NCBI GenBank assembly: GCA_019828595.1
Contig: JAHQRK010000041.1
Span: 1-64,000 of the forward strand
Length of the DNA stretch: 64,000 nt
Direction: 5' to 3'
Origin: Aphanomyces cochlioides
Taxonomy: Eukaryota > Oomycota > Saprolegniomycetes > Saprolegniales > Verrucalvaceae
A program made the translations under genes and the position numbers. How positions within the stretch are numbered: the first letter of the stretch is position 1; the number at the start of each line of letters is the position of its first letter. Below, in pieces: positions 7,131-17,200 of the stretch. A model generated the notes under the pieces. It saw nothing but the letters and a program-made list of their open reading frames with translations, was not told the origin of the DNA and searched no databases.

Positions 7131-10092
7131 CTCCCAGCATGAGTGTCTGAGTGTCGGGTTGGAACATCACTTGGTTGTCGAAGGTGGGGTCCAGGGAGCC
7201 AGCCTCATGGAATTCCAGGATCGTGGTCAAGACGTATCGCGACTTCTCGTCTTCGCCGGCATACAACGTTTCCATGATATTCCAAATCAAGAGGCCGAAG
7301 CTCGTGTCAAGCAATATGGCAGATAGCGATACGCCCGACAAACAGCGGGAGCCCAAATGAGAAGCCAGTGCAGTGACCGGGTACTTGGTAGAGGCCACGA
7401 TCGCAGCATCACTGTTGTAGTACGTTGGAGCATGAATGGCCAAGAGAACTTCTGCCACAGCCAACACTTCTTCCAGGTCGCCGCGGTGGAGGGAAATCTC
7501 GTCGCCGTCAATGGTAGTATCGATGAAGTCGATGTTCTTGAATAGCTCGATGTTGCTGAAGATGGCTTGAACGTGCTCGCGGGTCATACGCACACCCCAC
7601 GTCAATGAGTACAGCTGGGAGAACGGTTTGTCTCCACCCCAAGTCGCTCGAAGCCACCGATGGAGGAGGCGTTGTCTCACAAAGTACTCAAAGCATGCAC
7701 GGTCTTCATCAAAAAGTCGGTGCAGTTGCAAGCCAAATTCAATCGGGGAACGCTCGAGATGGCTACACAGCATGTCGACGCGGCCGTCGTTGATGAGTTG
7801 GGCAAGGTTGAACGAGCTGTTGGTCACTGCATCTTCGACTTGGGTTGAGAGATGCAATGGAACTTTGGCTGTCTTGGTGTCGAGGTCTTGTAGTTCGGCG
7901 AGAATTTCGTCAAGAGACATTTCTATGCGCTTGGGAACGCCATCTTGGATCTTGGTGCCGCCGACAAATTGACCGGACGTAGGGAGGTGGGGAGGGTCAT
8001 CCGAGACGTCCAGCTTGGGTACAATCGTTGAGATCTTGTAATCGCCAAACTGAGCAACGTGTTCCTCGGGGTTGACACACACACGTTCGTCGAGGGCTTC
8101 AAACATGTTGGGCGAAATCCAAGAGCGGCCATGCTCGGGGGAATCCACTTGCTGTTGCGTCTTCTTGCGCTTGCCTCTCGACGCCTTGACGCCAGTCCAC
8201 TGCGGAGGGTTGGCTTGCGCAGTTTTCCGACGTTTTGGCGCCTTGGGAGTCGAAGAAGGCGGGTTGGTTGGGCTGGGAGCTGGCTTGTTCAATCCATATT
8301 GGCGGGACGTTGCATCAAGGTCCAAACGAACCAAGTTCTTGTCACGAAAATACCACCCTTGACCGTACACGCGGAGACAACGGCCCTTGAAAAGAATTTC
8401 TTCGACGAGACGGCTGTCGCGCTGTATGGTCGTTGGTACGGAGGTTCCTTCAAAGTAAAGGCGGTACCGAGAGCTCGCCATACCGCTTGAAGAGGAAACG
8501 TTGGGGTAGGAGCCCCACAGGAAGCGTGGCTCCAACTTGGTCATGACGTCGAAGATCAGGCGCTCTTCGTCTTGATCTTGAAGGCCTTGAGGGATGTCCA
8601 TGAAAAATCCGCCGAGGACGTGCGGAACGTTCATCGTGAAGTGTTGGGACGAGCCATCTCGAGCGACTTGAATCTTAAACGCGATGCCTCGCAGCTTCGT
8701 CATCGCTTCGTGAGAGGCAACACCCCACTTGAGCATGCGGTTCGGGATGTCCTTCTCGCATCTCACAATGTCAGCAATCGCAGTGTCGAGGCCGAGGGCT
8801 TGGTTGTCGAAAAGGATCGATGCCATGGCAGCTGAAACATCGATGGTCTTCGTGTGTGCACCCGTGGGCATCTGCAACCAGCCGACGATGCCGCGCGCCG
8901 AGTGCTTCTGGATCGGGAGGGTGTCTTCAAACGTGAGGGTTCCAGCAGCACGCTTGCGAAGGAGGGGTTCGAGTTCCTCCATCGTGGGCTGGTAAGGAGC
9001 AACGTCCTTGGTCTTGATGGCCTTGGCAGACTGAGACCGCTGTTGCGCTTGGAAGGCCCATACGTCGTTGGGGGCCTGGCGGTTGTTGGGTTGGCCACGG
9101 CCAGGTGTCTGGGCTCCGCCAGATTGAGAAATGTTTTCCAAATGCGATCCGGGTGAAGCCTGAGACGATGGCTGGCGGACTGAGTGAGAGTCCGAGTCGT
9201 GCGTCAGACCAACACTCAAGCGTGCGTCAGAGGCTTGGTCTTGTCCGGACCCTGTCCCATGGTGGACAGAGTCACACGTTTGACCTTCACTCGCGTTGGA
9301 CTTCGAGAAGCTTCCATGGGTGACTTGGTCTTGAGTATTCCCATGACCAACACTGGCCACAGGGTTGTTCGCGATTGTTCCAGATCTTGCCCGATGATTC
9401 TTCGAGAAGAGACCATCACTCATGGAGCGACTAGTCTCGATGGGATCTTGACCTGTCGCCAGAGTGGACTTGTCGCTCGGGGGATTCTTCGAGAAGGGAC
9501 CTTCACTCAGGGATGGACTGTTCTCGAATCTTCCTTGACCTGTCGTCATGTTGACGTCGGTGCTTGAGCGAGTCTTCGAGAAGCCACTATCACTCGTCGA
9601 GAGAACATTCTCGAAAGGAACAGAACCCAACGGAGTCTTGCCAGGCAAGCCACCATCACTCACGATGGACGTGGTTGATGGAGATTCTTCGGGCAAGGTC
9701 GTTGACGTCATGAGCACATCTTCCGAGGTTGGAACGCCGTCTTGCCAGGCTTCGTCGCAAGTGTCAGAGGTCGTTGGATCATTCGCGGGATCGCAAGCCT
9801 TCGTCGAGCGAGTCACAGGCAAGGGTTCAAAACGGCGCGGTTTCGAAGGGGTTGCACGTTGACGTGGAAACGGAACGCGCGTTGGAGTAGGGAGCGGATT
9901 CGTAGACGCGTCATGATGCGAAGCGTTGGAAGCATCGTCGACGTCCTCTTCCAACGACGACGCCATGTCGGTATCGCTTGGGGATGGGTCAGCAACGACG
10001 ATGACGTCCATATCGCTGGGGCTGGACGCCGAGGGAGAGAACGCGGAGGAGCAAGATGGGGCACGAGGGTTGGTCGAGCGGGTAGCAACCAT
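7093..10092 (-). CDS. ORF1 of A1, RNA-binding/RNP-type protein (inferred)
   Basis: A 999-residue ORF from the ATG at 10092, the first ATG of the element, only about 54 nt from its 5' end. Layout as in A4: Ser/Thr/Pro-rich N-terminal half with FSK repeats, a central globular region conserved with family B, a basic stretch at 617-643, and a helical C-terminal part. A1-specific change: Ser instead of Gly at residue 560. The RNA-binding role is inferred from LINE ORF1 proteins in general, not from a recognised motif. Confidence 0.85.
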   Translation of the reverse strand: MVATRSTNPRAPSCSSAFSPSASSPSDMDVIVVADPSPSDTDMASSLEEDVDDASNASHHDASTNPLPTPTRVPFPRQRATPSKPRRFEPLPVTRSTKACDPANDPTTSDTCDEAWQDGVPTSEDVLMTSTTLPEESPSTTSIVSDGGLPGKTPLGSVPFENVLSTSDSGFSKTRSSTDVNMTTGQGRFENSPSLSEGPFSKNPPSDKSTLATGQDPIETSRSMSDGLFSKNHRARSGTIANNPVASVGHGNTQDQVTHGSFSKSNASEGQTCDSVHHGTGSGQDQASDARLSVGLTHDSDSHSVRQPSSQASPGSHLENISQSGGAQTPGRGQPNNRQAPNDVWAFQAQQRSQSAKAIKTKDVAPYQPTMEELEPLLRKRAAGTLTFEDTLPIQKHSARGIVGWLQMPTGAHTKTIDVSAAMASILFDNQALGLDTAIADIVRCEKDIPNRMLKWGVASHEAMTKLRGIAFKIQVARDGSSQHFTMNVPHVLGGFFMDIPQGLQDQDEERLIFDVMTKLEPRFLWGSYPNVSSSSGMASSRYRLYFEGTSVPTTIQRDSRLVEEILFKGRCLRVYGQGWYFRDKNLVRLDLDATSRQYGLNKPAPSPTNPPSSTPKAPKRRKTAQANPPQWTGVKASRGKRKKTQQQVDSPEHGRSWISPNMFEALDERVCVNPEEHVAQFGDYKISTIVPKLDVSDDPPHLPTSGQFVGGTKIQDGVPKRIEMSLDEILAELQDLDTKTAKVPLHLSTQVEDAVTNSSFNLAQLINDGRVDMLCSHLERSPIEFGLQLHRLFDEDRACFEYFVRQRLLHRWLRATWGGDKPFSQLYSLTWGVRMTREHVQAIFSNIELFKNIDFIDTTIDGDEISLHRGDLEEVLAVAEVLLAIHAPTYYNSDAAIVASTKYPVTALASHLGSRCLSGVSLSAILLDTSFGLLIWNIMETLYAGEDEKSRYVLTTILEFHEAGSLDPTFDNQVMFQPDTQTLMLGDVANATSVAFRG

Positions 10093-10147
10093 ATTGTCAG
10101 ATAGCGTAGAGTGGTACTGCGGGGTAGCTGGCAAATTGGAAACTATA

Positions 10148-10161
10148 TCCTCTATAGCTCA
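10148..10161 (+). repeat. tRNA-Asn 5' stub between A1 and B2
   Basis: The 14-nt target copy separates the 5' end of A1 from the 3' end of B2 (both minus strand). It serves at once as the 5' flank of A1 and the 3' duplication of B2. The extra TAT after the stub is matched by the 5' junction of B2, which suggests that B2 inserted second, into the tRNA already adjoining A1. Confidence 0.9.
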
Positions 10162-10598
10162 ATGTCAATGGGGAGTCTATTTGTAGTTAATGTAAACTAC
10201 AAACTAATATTGCCCGAAGGCTCATCCCATTTCCAACTGCTAGGCTGAATTGGAAATCAATTTGGCTTTTCGTTTTCTTGATTCGCTGCGACGTTGGGAC
10301 TTCGATTTCTTCGGTGTTTGTAAGCTAACACGGCGAATATGTCGGATAAAACTGACTCTTGGCATCTGACCCAGGGGGTATACATTTTCATTGTCTTGGA
10401 TCATACATAGACTTCGGTCTATGCAGCGCTTGTATCGCTTGGCGAGGACCCAGCAATGGGATGTTGAATCAGTGACAGAAACAACCAAGAATTCTCCGTC
10501 AGGCTCATCCAATATCGCTCTACAGATATCACGAATTGGATCACCCACCGATTGCTTGAGCAGTTGACGGGAGAATATGGCGTCGTTGTAGTGGAATA
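10162..10598 (-). mobile_element. Family B retrotransposon, 5'-truncated copy B2
   Basis: Only the last about 437 bp of family B: the end of ORF3 and the full 3' tail. The 5' junction abuts an intact tRNA-Asn gene, the usual outcome of incomplete target-primed reverse transcription. Confidence 0.9.
10240..10596 (-). pseudogene. ORF3 C-terminal fragment in B2
   Basis: Covers roughly the last 118 codons of ORF3, including the candidate catalytic His (SHCWVLAKR) and Asp (MIQDN), but lacks the chromodomain-like segment and the candidate nucleophile Cys. It cannot encode a complete peptidase-like domain. Confidence 0.85.
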
Positions 10599-10671
10599 TC
10601 CTCTATAGCTCAGTTGGTAGAGCGTACGGCTGTTAACCGTAAGGTCGCAGGTTCGAACCCTGCTGGAGGAG
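10599..10671 (+). tRNA. tRNA-Asn(GTT)
   Basis: A 73-nt cloverleaf: acceptor TCCTCTA/TGGAGGA with discriminator G, D-stem GCTC/GAGC, anticodon stem TACGG/CCGTA, loop CTGTTAA (anticodon GTT), variable AGGTC, T-arm GCAGG-TTCGAAC-CCTGC. A box (TAGCTCAGTTGG) and B box (GGTTCGAACCC) fit Pol III promoters. No intron and no encoded CCA, as in eukaryotic nuclear genes. TTTT follows at 10675. The native 5' flank has been replaced by retroelement B2, whose 5' end is next to tRNA nt 1. Confidence 0.95.
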
Positions 10672-11623
10672 TTCTTTTCTCTCTTTTGCATATCCCTTCC
10701 AACTTATCGACGTGATCGCAACAAACACATCCAACTCGCAATAGCTTTCACATCAAGTCTATAGAATGAGTAGCTTCTGACATCTTTGATTAAGACGCGA
10801 GGAAAGAATGGACACGTTTTATTCTGCTGTGCACCTTTTAATGATATCATTTGTCGTGTTTGTAAATATCTCAATACTGTAATTGAGACTATCTTCACAA
10901 CTATTTCAAGTCTGTGTCATTTCTGCTTTGTTGGCGCTGTCAGTCGACAAGCCAAGAAACGATTCACACAGATGCATAACAGCAATATCACACACATATG
11001 CGACAGAACTTTCTCCAGAATATGTTTGGCAGCAAGCTGCATAAAATGGTAGGAATGTTACGATTGTGGTCTTGAGATGCGGTATATGGATTGATTTCGA
11101 TCGATGTTAACGTCGTGAAAATATGTCCATGTATACCACCGAAATTTGACACAGTCCACATTGGAGACGATCACATTCTATGCAAAGAACAAGGTAATGG
11201 AGTGAGTACATCCATGTGCTATGATATTTCAAACCAAGTCAATGGAATACTTGTCTCTAGGTCGCTCTTGACGACCGTGATCCGTTGTCTAAGATATCAG
11301 TTGACAAAGTCTAAAAGACACCATATGAGTGATCTCTCCTCAAGTCCAATACAAGCCAAGTTAGCGTGGCGCACATCTGTTGCTGTCAGAGAATCGCTCA
11401 TTGGAGTTTCTCTTATGTATTCTGCAATGACTTGCGCACTAGTTGATGAGCAGCAATTTTGAGGCCATTCCACATCATATTGGAGATAAAGGACTGGTAT
11501 TGGATTGGCGTGACATAGTCTTCTTATTTACGCATATGTTGACTCGAAGAAGACATGCCGAGAATCTACACGTCAGTATTTGTATTGGTGATCAGTTATG
11601 GATATGCAAAAGAGAGAAAAGAA
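10672..11623 (+). repeat. Spacer S2, copy 1 (defines forward orientation)
   Basis: A 952-bp unit between the 3' ends of two convergent tRNA genes. Its ends are inverted copies of about 24 bp (TTCTTTTCTCTCTTTTGCAT and a few more), the native tRNA 3' flank with its T-run terminator. The interior contains overlapping short ORFs, the longest 123 codons, and an intron-like 59-nt stretch starting GTGAGT at 11202 and ending CTAG at 11260. No known protein is recognised. This copy has the 'ATGG' form before the GTAGGAATG at 11045-11053. Confidence 0.8.
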
Positions 11624-11696
11624 CTCCTCCAGCAGGGTTCGAACCTGCGACCTTACGGTTAACAGCCGTACGCTCTACCAACTGAGCTATAGAGGA
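11624..11696 (-). tRNA. tRNA-Asn(GTT)
   Basis: Sequence identical to the gene at 10599, on the minus strand, convergent with it across S2. The full-length family B copy B3 begins immediately next to its 5' end. Confidence 0.95.
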
Positions 11697-11699
11697 TGA

Positions 11700-11734
11700 A
11701 GTTTCCAATTTGCCAGCTACCCCGCAGTACCACT
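11700..11734 (+). promoter_or_regulatory. Conserved 35-nt 5' terminus of the element
   Basis: These 35 nt (AGTTTCCAATTTGCC... to ...CAGTACCACT) are identical in families A and B although their ORF1 genes differ strongly. Candidate roles are a transcription start signal or a 5' RNA structure. The block sits directly beside the rebuilt tRNA gene, so it is also the new 5' flank of that gene. Confidence 0.6.
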
Positions 11735-11750
11735 GTCCAAAACTGACAAC

Positions 11751-14216
11751 ATGGCGACTACCCGCTCTTCCAGCCGTGCTCATGCACACAAGCCCTCAGC
11801 TTTTTCTGCCTCTCCCTTTCGCAATACCTCGGACGCTTCTAGTATCATGGAGGTGATTGTTGACGATGATGATGACGATGAACCTGACTCAATCATCGAC
11901 AAAACTCCGCCTGCTGCTCAACCGCCCATACGTCTTGCTACACTCGGTGGTCGCGTGCCATTACCAAGCGCTCGTACCAGCGACAAAACTGTCAACAAGG
12001 ATAATGTTTCTCCGATGCCTGATGAAGACATAGAGGATATCTCCAACAACAACCAACCACATACCCCACCGATTACTCAAGCCACTGAGCTGGAGCCGCG
12101 CTCTGAAGACCAATCGATTCGCGACACCAATGTTGATGTGGAAATGGAGCCTGAAGCTCAAATCGATGCCTCGCCTCCTGCTACAACACGCTCCGTGCCA
12201 ATACCACCCGAGTCGAACACCTCGACCAAAAAGCCAAACGAATGCGTGTGGGAATTCCAAGCCAAGCAGAGAGCTAAATCTGCCAAGGCTCAGCGGAACA
12301 GTGACGTCGGCCATTATCGACCAACTATGGCCGAGCTGGCGTCCTTGTTGCAAAAACGCGCGACAGGATCTCTCACGTTTGACGACACTTTGCCCATCCA
12401 AAAACATTCCCCCAGAGATGTTGTTGGCTGGCTACAAATGTCCACTGGCCAATACACCAAATACATCGACATCTCCAAGGCAATGACATCTCTATTGTTT
12501 GACAACCAAGCGCTTGATTTGGACGATGCATTTGTCGATGTCATCAAGTGCGAGAAAGATGTCTCCAATCGTCTTCTCAAGTGGGGCATAGCCTCTGAAG
12601 ATGCTCTTAAAAAGCTGCGTGGGGTATCTCTCAAGATCCAAGTGGCAAAGGATGGCAGCTCTCAGAGATTTGTCATGACTGAGCCCCATATACTTGATGG
12701 ATATTTCATCGATATCCCATCTGGTCTCCAAGGACAGGATGAAGAACGTCTCATGTTCAGCATCATGTCAAAGCTTGAGCCGCGCTTTTTGTGGGGCTCA
12801 TACTCCACAGTTTCCTCGACGACTGGCTTGGCTAGCTCTCGTTATCGCTTGTATTTTGAAGGGACAGCTATACCCGAATCTATGCACAATGACGGTCGAT
12901 CAATTGAAGAATTCATTTTCAAGGGTCGGTGCCTCCGCGTGTTTGGTCAAGGATGGTTTTACCGTGACAAGAAGCTCGCGCGCCTTGACCTCGATGTAAT
13001 CGCCACCCAACATGGACTTCACGCAACCCCTCACCGCCCACGGGGAGACGCCGCTGTCTCGACATCCACTGCCAAACGGCAGAAAACGACCCGAGACAGC
13101 AACAAGGAATGGACTGAAGTTCAAACTACAGGCAAAAGAAAGAAAACCCCAATCTCCGCTGGCTCAATCCCAGCTCCTGATCGTCCTTGGATCTCCCCGA
13201 ACATGTTTGCGGCTCTGGACGAACGCGCTAATGTTGAGCCCGAGGAACACGAAACGACAGTTGGCAACACCACTGTCAAAGTAATTGTTCCAAAGCTGAC
13301 ACTCAAATCTGGTGACAAGGTGCACGTTGCCGCTGACGAGTTCATTAGCGGGATCAAACCCCACGAGGGCTCAATCCAAAGGTTTGAGAAGTCTCTCGAT
13401 GCCATACTTGCCGAGCTCAACGACCTTGACACCAAGGCTCAAAACGCACCACAACATATCCCGGCCCAAGTTAAGGAAGCGTTAGCGCACGATTCCTTCA
13501 ACTTATTGAAATTGATTACGGACGGGCGTGTTGACACGATCTGCATCCATCTAGAACGTGCGCCAATCGAATTTGGACTGCAACTGCACCAAATTTTTGT
13601 CTCCAATCGTGACAGCTTCGAATACTTTGTTCGTCTTCGACTGCTTAATCGTTGGCTAAGAGCGTCTGGTGGTGGCACAAAATCTTTTGGTCAGCTCTAC
13701 GAGGCAACATTCGGCACTCCAATCACTCACGACCACGTGATCTCGGTGTTCAGTGACCAGAAGATGGTCAACAACCTCCCACTCATCGAGGCAATCATCA
13801 CCGATGATGACATCGTCCTCAACAGAGTTGAAGTCGAAGAAGTGCTGGCCATTGCAGAAGTATTGATGGCAGTTCATGCTCCACTATATTTCAATAGCGA
13901 TGCGGCAATTTTGGCCTCAACAAAAAGTCCAGTGACAGCGTTACCCTCTCGCCTTGGTAAACGCAGTCTATCCTCCGAAACGCTCATGTCACTCCTGATG
14001 TACACCGACCTTGGCCTCCACATATGGAACAGAATGGAATTCATGTACACTGGCGACGGAGAATCGATGTGTCACATCATGACAAAAATCCTTCAACTAC
14101 ACGAAAGCAACGATTTGGATATCACTCTCCACAATCAAGTCATGTTTCACCCAAGCGAACCTACTTTAATTCACGGCGACCTAGCGGATCTCACAACGAT
14201 CGCTTCCCGTGGCTAA
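11751..14216 (+). CDS. ORF1 of B3, RNP-type protein (inferred)
   Basis: An 821-residue intact ORF from the first ATG of the element. The N-terminal about 160 residues are acidic and Ser/Thr/Pro-rich (Asp run near 38-44) and lack most of the repeat region that makes the family A protein about 180 residues longer. From about residue 165 (WEFQAKQRAKSAK) onward it aligns with family A: QALDLDDAFVDVIKCEKD, LEPRFLWGSYS, SRYRLYFEGT and FKGRCLRVFGQGW are shared blocks. A basic GKRKK stretch about residue 460 could be a nuclear signal. No CCHC knuckle or confident RRM was seen; nucleic-acid binding is inferred from the LINE context. Confidence 0.85.
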   Translation: MATTRSSSRAHAHKPSAFSASPFRNTSDASSIMEVIVDDDDDDEPDSIIDKTPPAAQPPIRLATLGGRVPLPSARTSDKTVNKDNVSPMPDEDIEDISNNNQPHTPPITQATELEPRSEDQSIRDTNVDVEMEPEAQIDASPPATTRSVPIPPESNTSTKKPNECVWEFQAKQRAKSAKAQRNSDVGHYRPTMAELASLLQKRATGSLTFDDTLPIQKHSPRDVVGWLQMSTGQYTKYIDISKAMTSLLFDNQALDLDDAFVDVIKCEKDVSNRLLKWGIASEDALKKLRGVSLKIQVAKDGSSQRFVMTEPHILDGYFIDIPSGLQGQDEERLMFSIMSKLEPRFLWGSYSTVSSTTGLASSRYRLYFEGTAIPESMHNDGRSIEEFIFKGRCLRVFGQGWFYRDKKLARLDLDVIATQHGLHATPHRPRGDAAVSTSTAKRQKTTRDSNKEWTEVQTTGKRKKTPISAGSIPAPDRPWISPNMFAALDERANVEPEEHETTVGNTTVKVIVPKLTLKSGDKVHVAADEFISGIKPHEGSIQRFEKSLDAILAELNDLDTKAQNAPQHIPAQVKEALAHDSFNLLKLITDGRVDTICIHLERAPIEFGLQLHQIFVSNRDSFEYFVRLRLLNRWLRASGGGTKSFGQLYEATFGTPITHDHVISVFSDQKMVNNLPLIEAIITDDDIVLNRVEVEEVLAIAEVLMAVHAPLYFNSDAAILASTKSPVTALPSRLGKRSLSSETLMSLLMYTDLGLHIWNRMEFMYTGDGESMCHIMTKILQLHESNDLDITLHNQVMFHPSEPTLIHGDLADLTTIASRG

Positions 14217-17200
14217 AGTGGTCGCGGCTGGTCATTTTGTCAAGCTCCCCATACTTGAAGTGACGACGAGCAACCTCAATGGGCTGAAAGAAAACGGACA
14301 TCTTGTTGCACGGCGTCTTCGGAAACCGACACAAGCTGTTCTCTTTCAAGAAACGAAACTCAACAACGCAAAACATCTTGACACTTTCCACACTCACCTC
14401 GACAACGAAGTGGGTGTTAGCAAGTACAAACTTTTTACCAACGACTTACGAACAACCCGCACGGACAATTTGAACAACCGTCGATGTGGCGTTGCATCAT
14501 ACTTTCACGAATCGATGCCTGGATTCTCAAGCCTGGTGCACTTATCACAACACGATATCCCTGGCCGTTATATTGTGATCAAAACGTACTGGGATGAAAC
14601 CCCAGTCTACATCCACAACATCTACGCGCCAGTTACCCCTCAACATCGGGCTAGTTTCTTTGACAGTCTCCCTCGCGCTTTTGAAGCTAACAGTGTACAC
14701 CTGGTTGGGGGAGATTTTAACCTTCCTGTCAACGAACACCTCGATGCTTCCAAACCACGGCAAGATCACACCTTTGGAAAAGTCGAATGTCTTGCCTGGC
14801 TGTCACAACTAAGAGTCATCGACGCGTGGCGCCTACACCACCCTCACGAAAGACTGGCAAGCGGTCCAGGACGAAGCAATCGTCTGGACTACTGGTTCAT
14901 TGACCAAGATTTAGTTGCCCAATCCTACCAAAGCTCAAAATATGCCACTAACAGCTTTGCCGGAGATCACTTGGAGCACACTGTCGTTCTCTCTACAAGT
15001 CATACACCCACGACCCGTGGCTACTGGAGGCTGCCGAGAGAGCTACTCAAAGACCCGCTCGTCATCAAAGCCATACGAGAAGAGGCATCACACCTCCTCT
15101 CTGAGATGCGTGCGGACGAATCGACAAACATGGGAGCCGTCTGGTATGGGTGGCTTAAGCGAATCAAACGACGTTTACAACAATGTCATCGCCACCACCT
15201 CCAATCCATGCAACACGAGCTCAAAAGCCTAAAACTGAGACATATATCTGCACAACGATCATACGAAGCTGGCTTGCTCGACGAGGCTGCCGTTGATGCT
15301 ACTCGGTTGGCGCTGGAAAACGCAAGAATCGAATATCGCCAATACCGCATGGATCAGCAATTCGATTTTCATGCAAATGTCAACGAACGCGGTACGAGCC
15401 ACTTCTTTCGAAGGCCACAAGGACTCAAGGTTCCTATCACGACGGTCAACGTCGATGGCATTCCCGTGTCTGATCCTACCACTATCAAAGAGAGATTCAC
15501 TGCCCATTGGAAGGCAATAATGACTACCACTCGTGGCGAACAACCTCGGCTAAACCGGGCGAGGCGGAGGGCTGTCATACGGTTTATCTCCCGCAAACTC
15601 AATGATGAGCAACGCGAGGAGCTAGACAGACCTATCACAGCAGCCGAGCTGTGTAGTGCTCTCAAGACAATGAGTCCAAACAAGTCTCCTGGTCCTGATG
15701 GATGGCCAGCGGCCTTCTTCCAAGTAGCACCCGAGGCTTTCTCCGAAATCCTGGTCAGGGTCTTCAACTACCAACTTCACCACCACGGTAAACTACTCCT
15801 TCAACAAAGGCGTAGTGCTGTGGCTCTGCTCTTCAAAGCTGGTGATCGAGGCGATCCTGGAAACTACCGACCTATTGCACTCATGTCAGTGGAGGTGAAG
15901 ATACTATCCAGTGCCCTCGCTTATCGCCTGGCTACAGTAGCTCCTCATCTCATTCACCCAAGTCAAGCTGGCTTTGTCCCAGGACGACGGCTGCATGACC
16001 ACGTCCTGCTTGTGCAAACTTTGCAAACGTTTTGCACCAACGAAGATCACGACTACTATGCAACATTCCTTGACTTTTCGAAAGCGTACGACATGGTGGA
16101 TCGAGAATTCATGCTTGATGTGCTGAGAGAAGTCAACACTGGTGATGGTTTCATTGCGTGGGTAGCTCTTTTGTACGACTCACCTTTGGTCCAGATCATC
16201 TTCAATGGCGAGCTTGGCCCTAAGATCCGACCTACCCGAGGCGTCAAACAAGGCTGTCCTTTATCATGCCTACTGTTCGTCCTATACCTAGAACCTCTTG
16301 GTGAGATGCTCCGAGCGTCCCCACATCTTGGAATCGCTCTCCCCCACGACTCAGTTATTACGAGTATATTCTTTGCCGACGACTCGACGTTGTTATAAAA
16401 CTCGCTGCAATCTGCTGTGGAGCAAATGGCAATTGTGGAAGAGTTTTGCACGGCTTCAGGGGCCCGTCTGAATCGTTCCAAGTGCATGACCTTGGTTCTC
16501 AACGACCATCTCGATCAAGAAGACATCGAAGCAGATGGTTTGCTCAATATCGTACCAACTGGTCAGTGTACGAAATATCTTGGTATTCTCTTTGGCCATC
16601 GACTTTCGGCTGACTCCCAACTTCAAAAACTCAACGACAAATTCATCTCGTCCTTTCAACTATGGGGTAAACGAGCAAGGACATTGCAGGGCCGAAAGCT
16701 TATTGCCTCCACGATGTTGCTATCTATGTTGTGGCATGTAACAGCCGTTGTACCTGTGCCTCCTGCTATGGTCGTTACGTGGCAACAAATGTTAAACAAG
16801 TTCATACTTTGCCGCAAGACCCAGCTCGATGAGAGTTACCGTCCCTCAATCCATAGAAGGTGACAGTACGACAGGCCTTTAGGCTTGGGAATCCCCCACA
16901 TTGCATCGAGGCTGCGAACATAACGCCTTCTTCGTTTACAGCTCTTTATGTCTGCCGATTCTCCTGGTGAAATCCTGGTGTGGAAGAAACTTGTACAGCG
17001 ACAATTTAGCCGCACAATACATCAGTTATTCCGAGACAGTCACCCATTCGATTTTCTTTCATACTACCCAAATGCAAGCTCCAAGTGGCTTTTGCTTCGC
17101 GAGCTCCATCCACTGTGGCTTGATACTTGGAAACATTGGTCAGCCACAGACATGAGTAAGCGAATCGGCGTGCCTCCAAATCTCGACACGGTACTGAACC

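Larger units (their letters stand above)
2819..10147 (-). mobile_element. Family A non-LTR retrotransposon, copy A1, full length
   Basis: Complete element on the minus strand with intact ORF1 and ORF2, a very short 5' leader and a 157-nt 3' region. It carries two extra bases (TAT instead of T) at the 5' junction compared with A2-A4. Upstream of its 5' end is a 14-nt tRNA stub and then the 3' end of truncated family B copy B2, so the two elements stand head to tail at one tRNA locus. Confidence 0.95.

Noticed and set aside
2976..10092. Numerous overlapping ORFs of 60-283 codons on both strands inside family A and B
   Set aside because: They are other-frame shadows of ORF1-ORF3, recur in every copy, and lack any recognisable domain.
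10148..11696. LTR or terminal inverted repeats from the repeated tRNA ends
   Set aside because: The repeated pieces are tRNA gene sequence present at uninserted loci too. Elements have no terminal repeats of their own, and ORF2 is APE-RT.
16396..16923. Non-standard genetic code (TAA as Gln, TGA as Trp)
   Set aside because: Two of three stops replace Gln and Trp, but the third replaces Ser, and every intact ORF of family A and ORF3 ends normally with standard stops and contains none internally. Decay is simpler.
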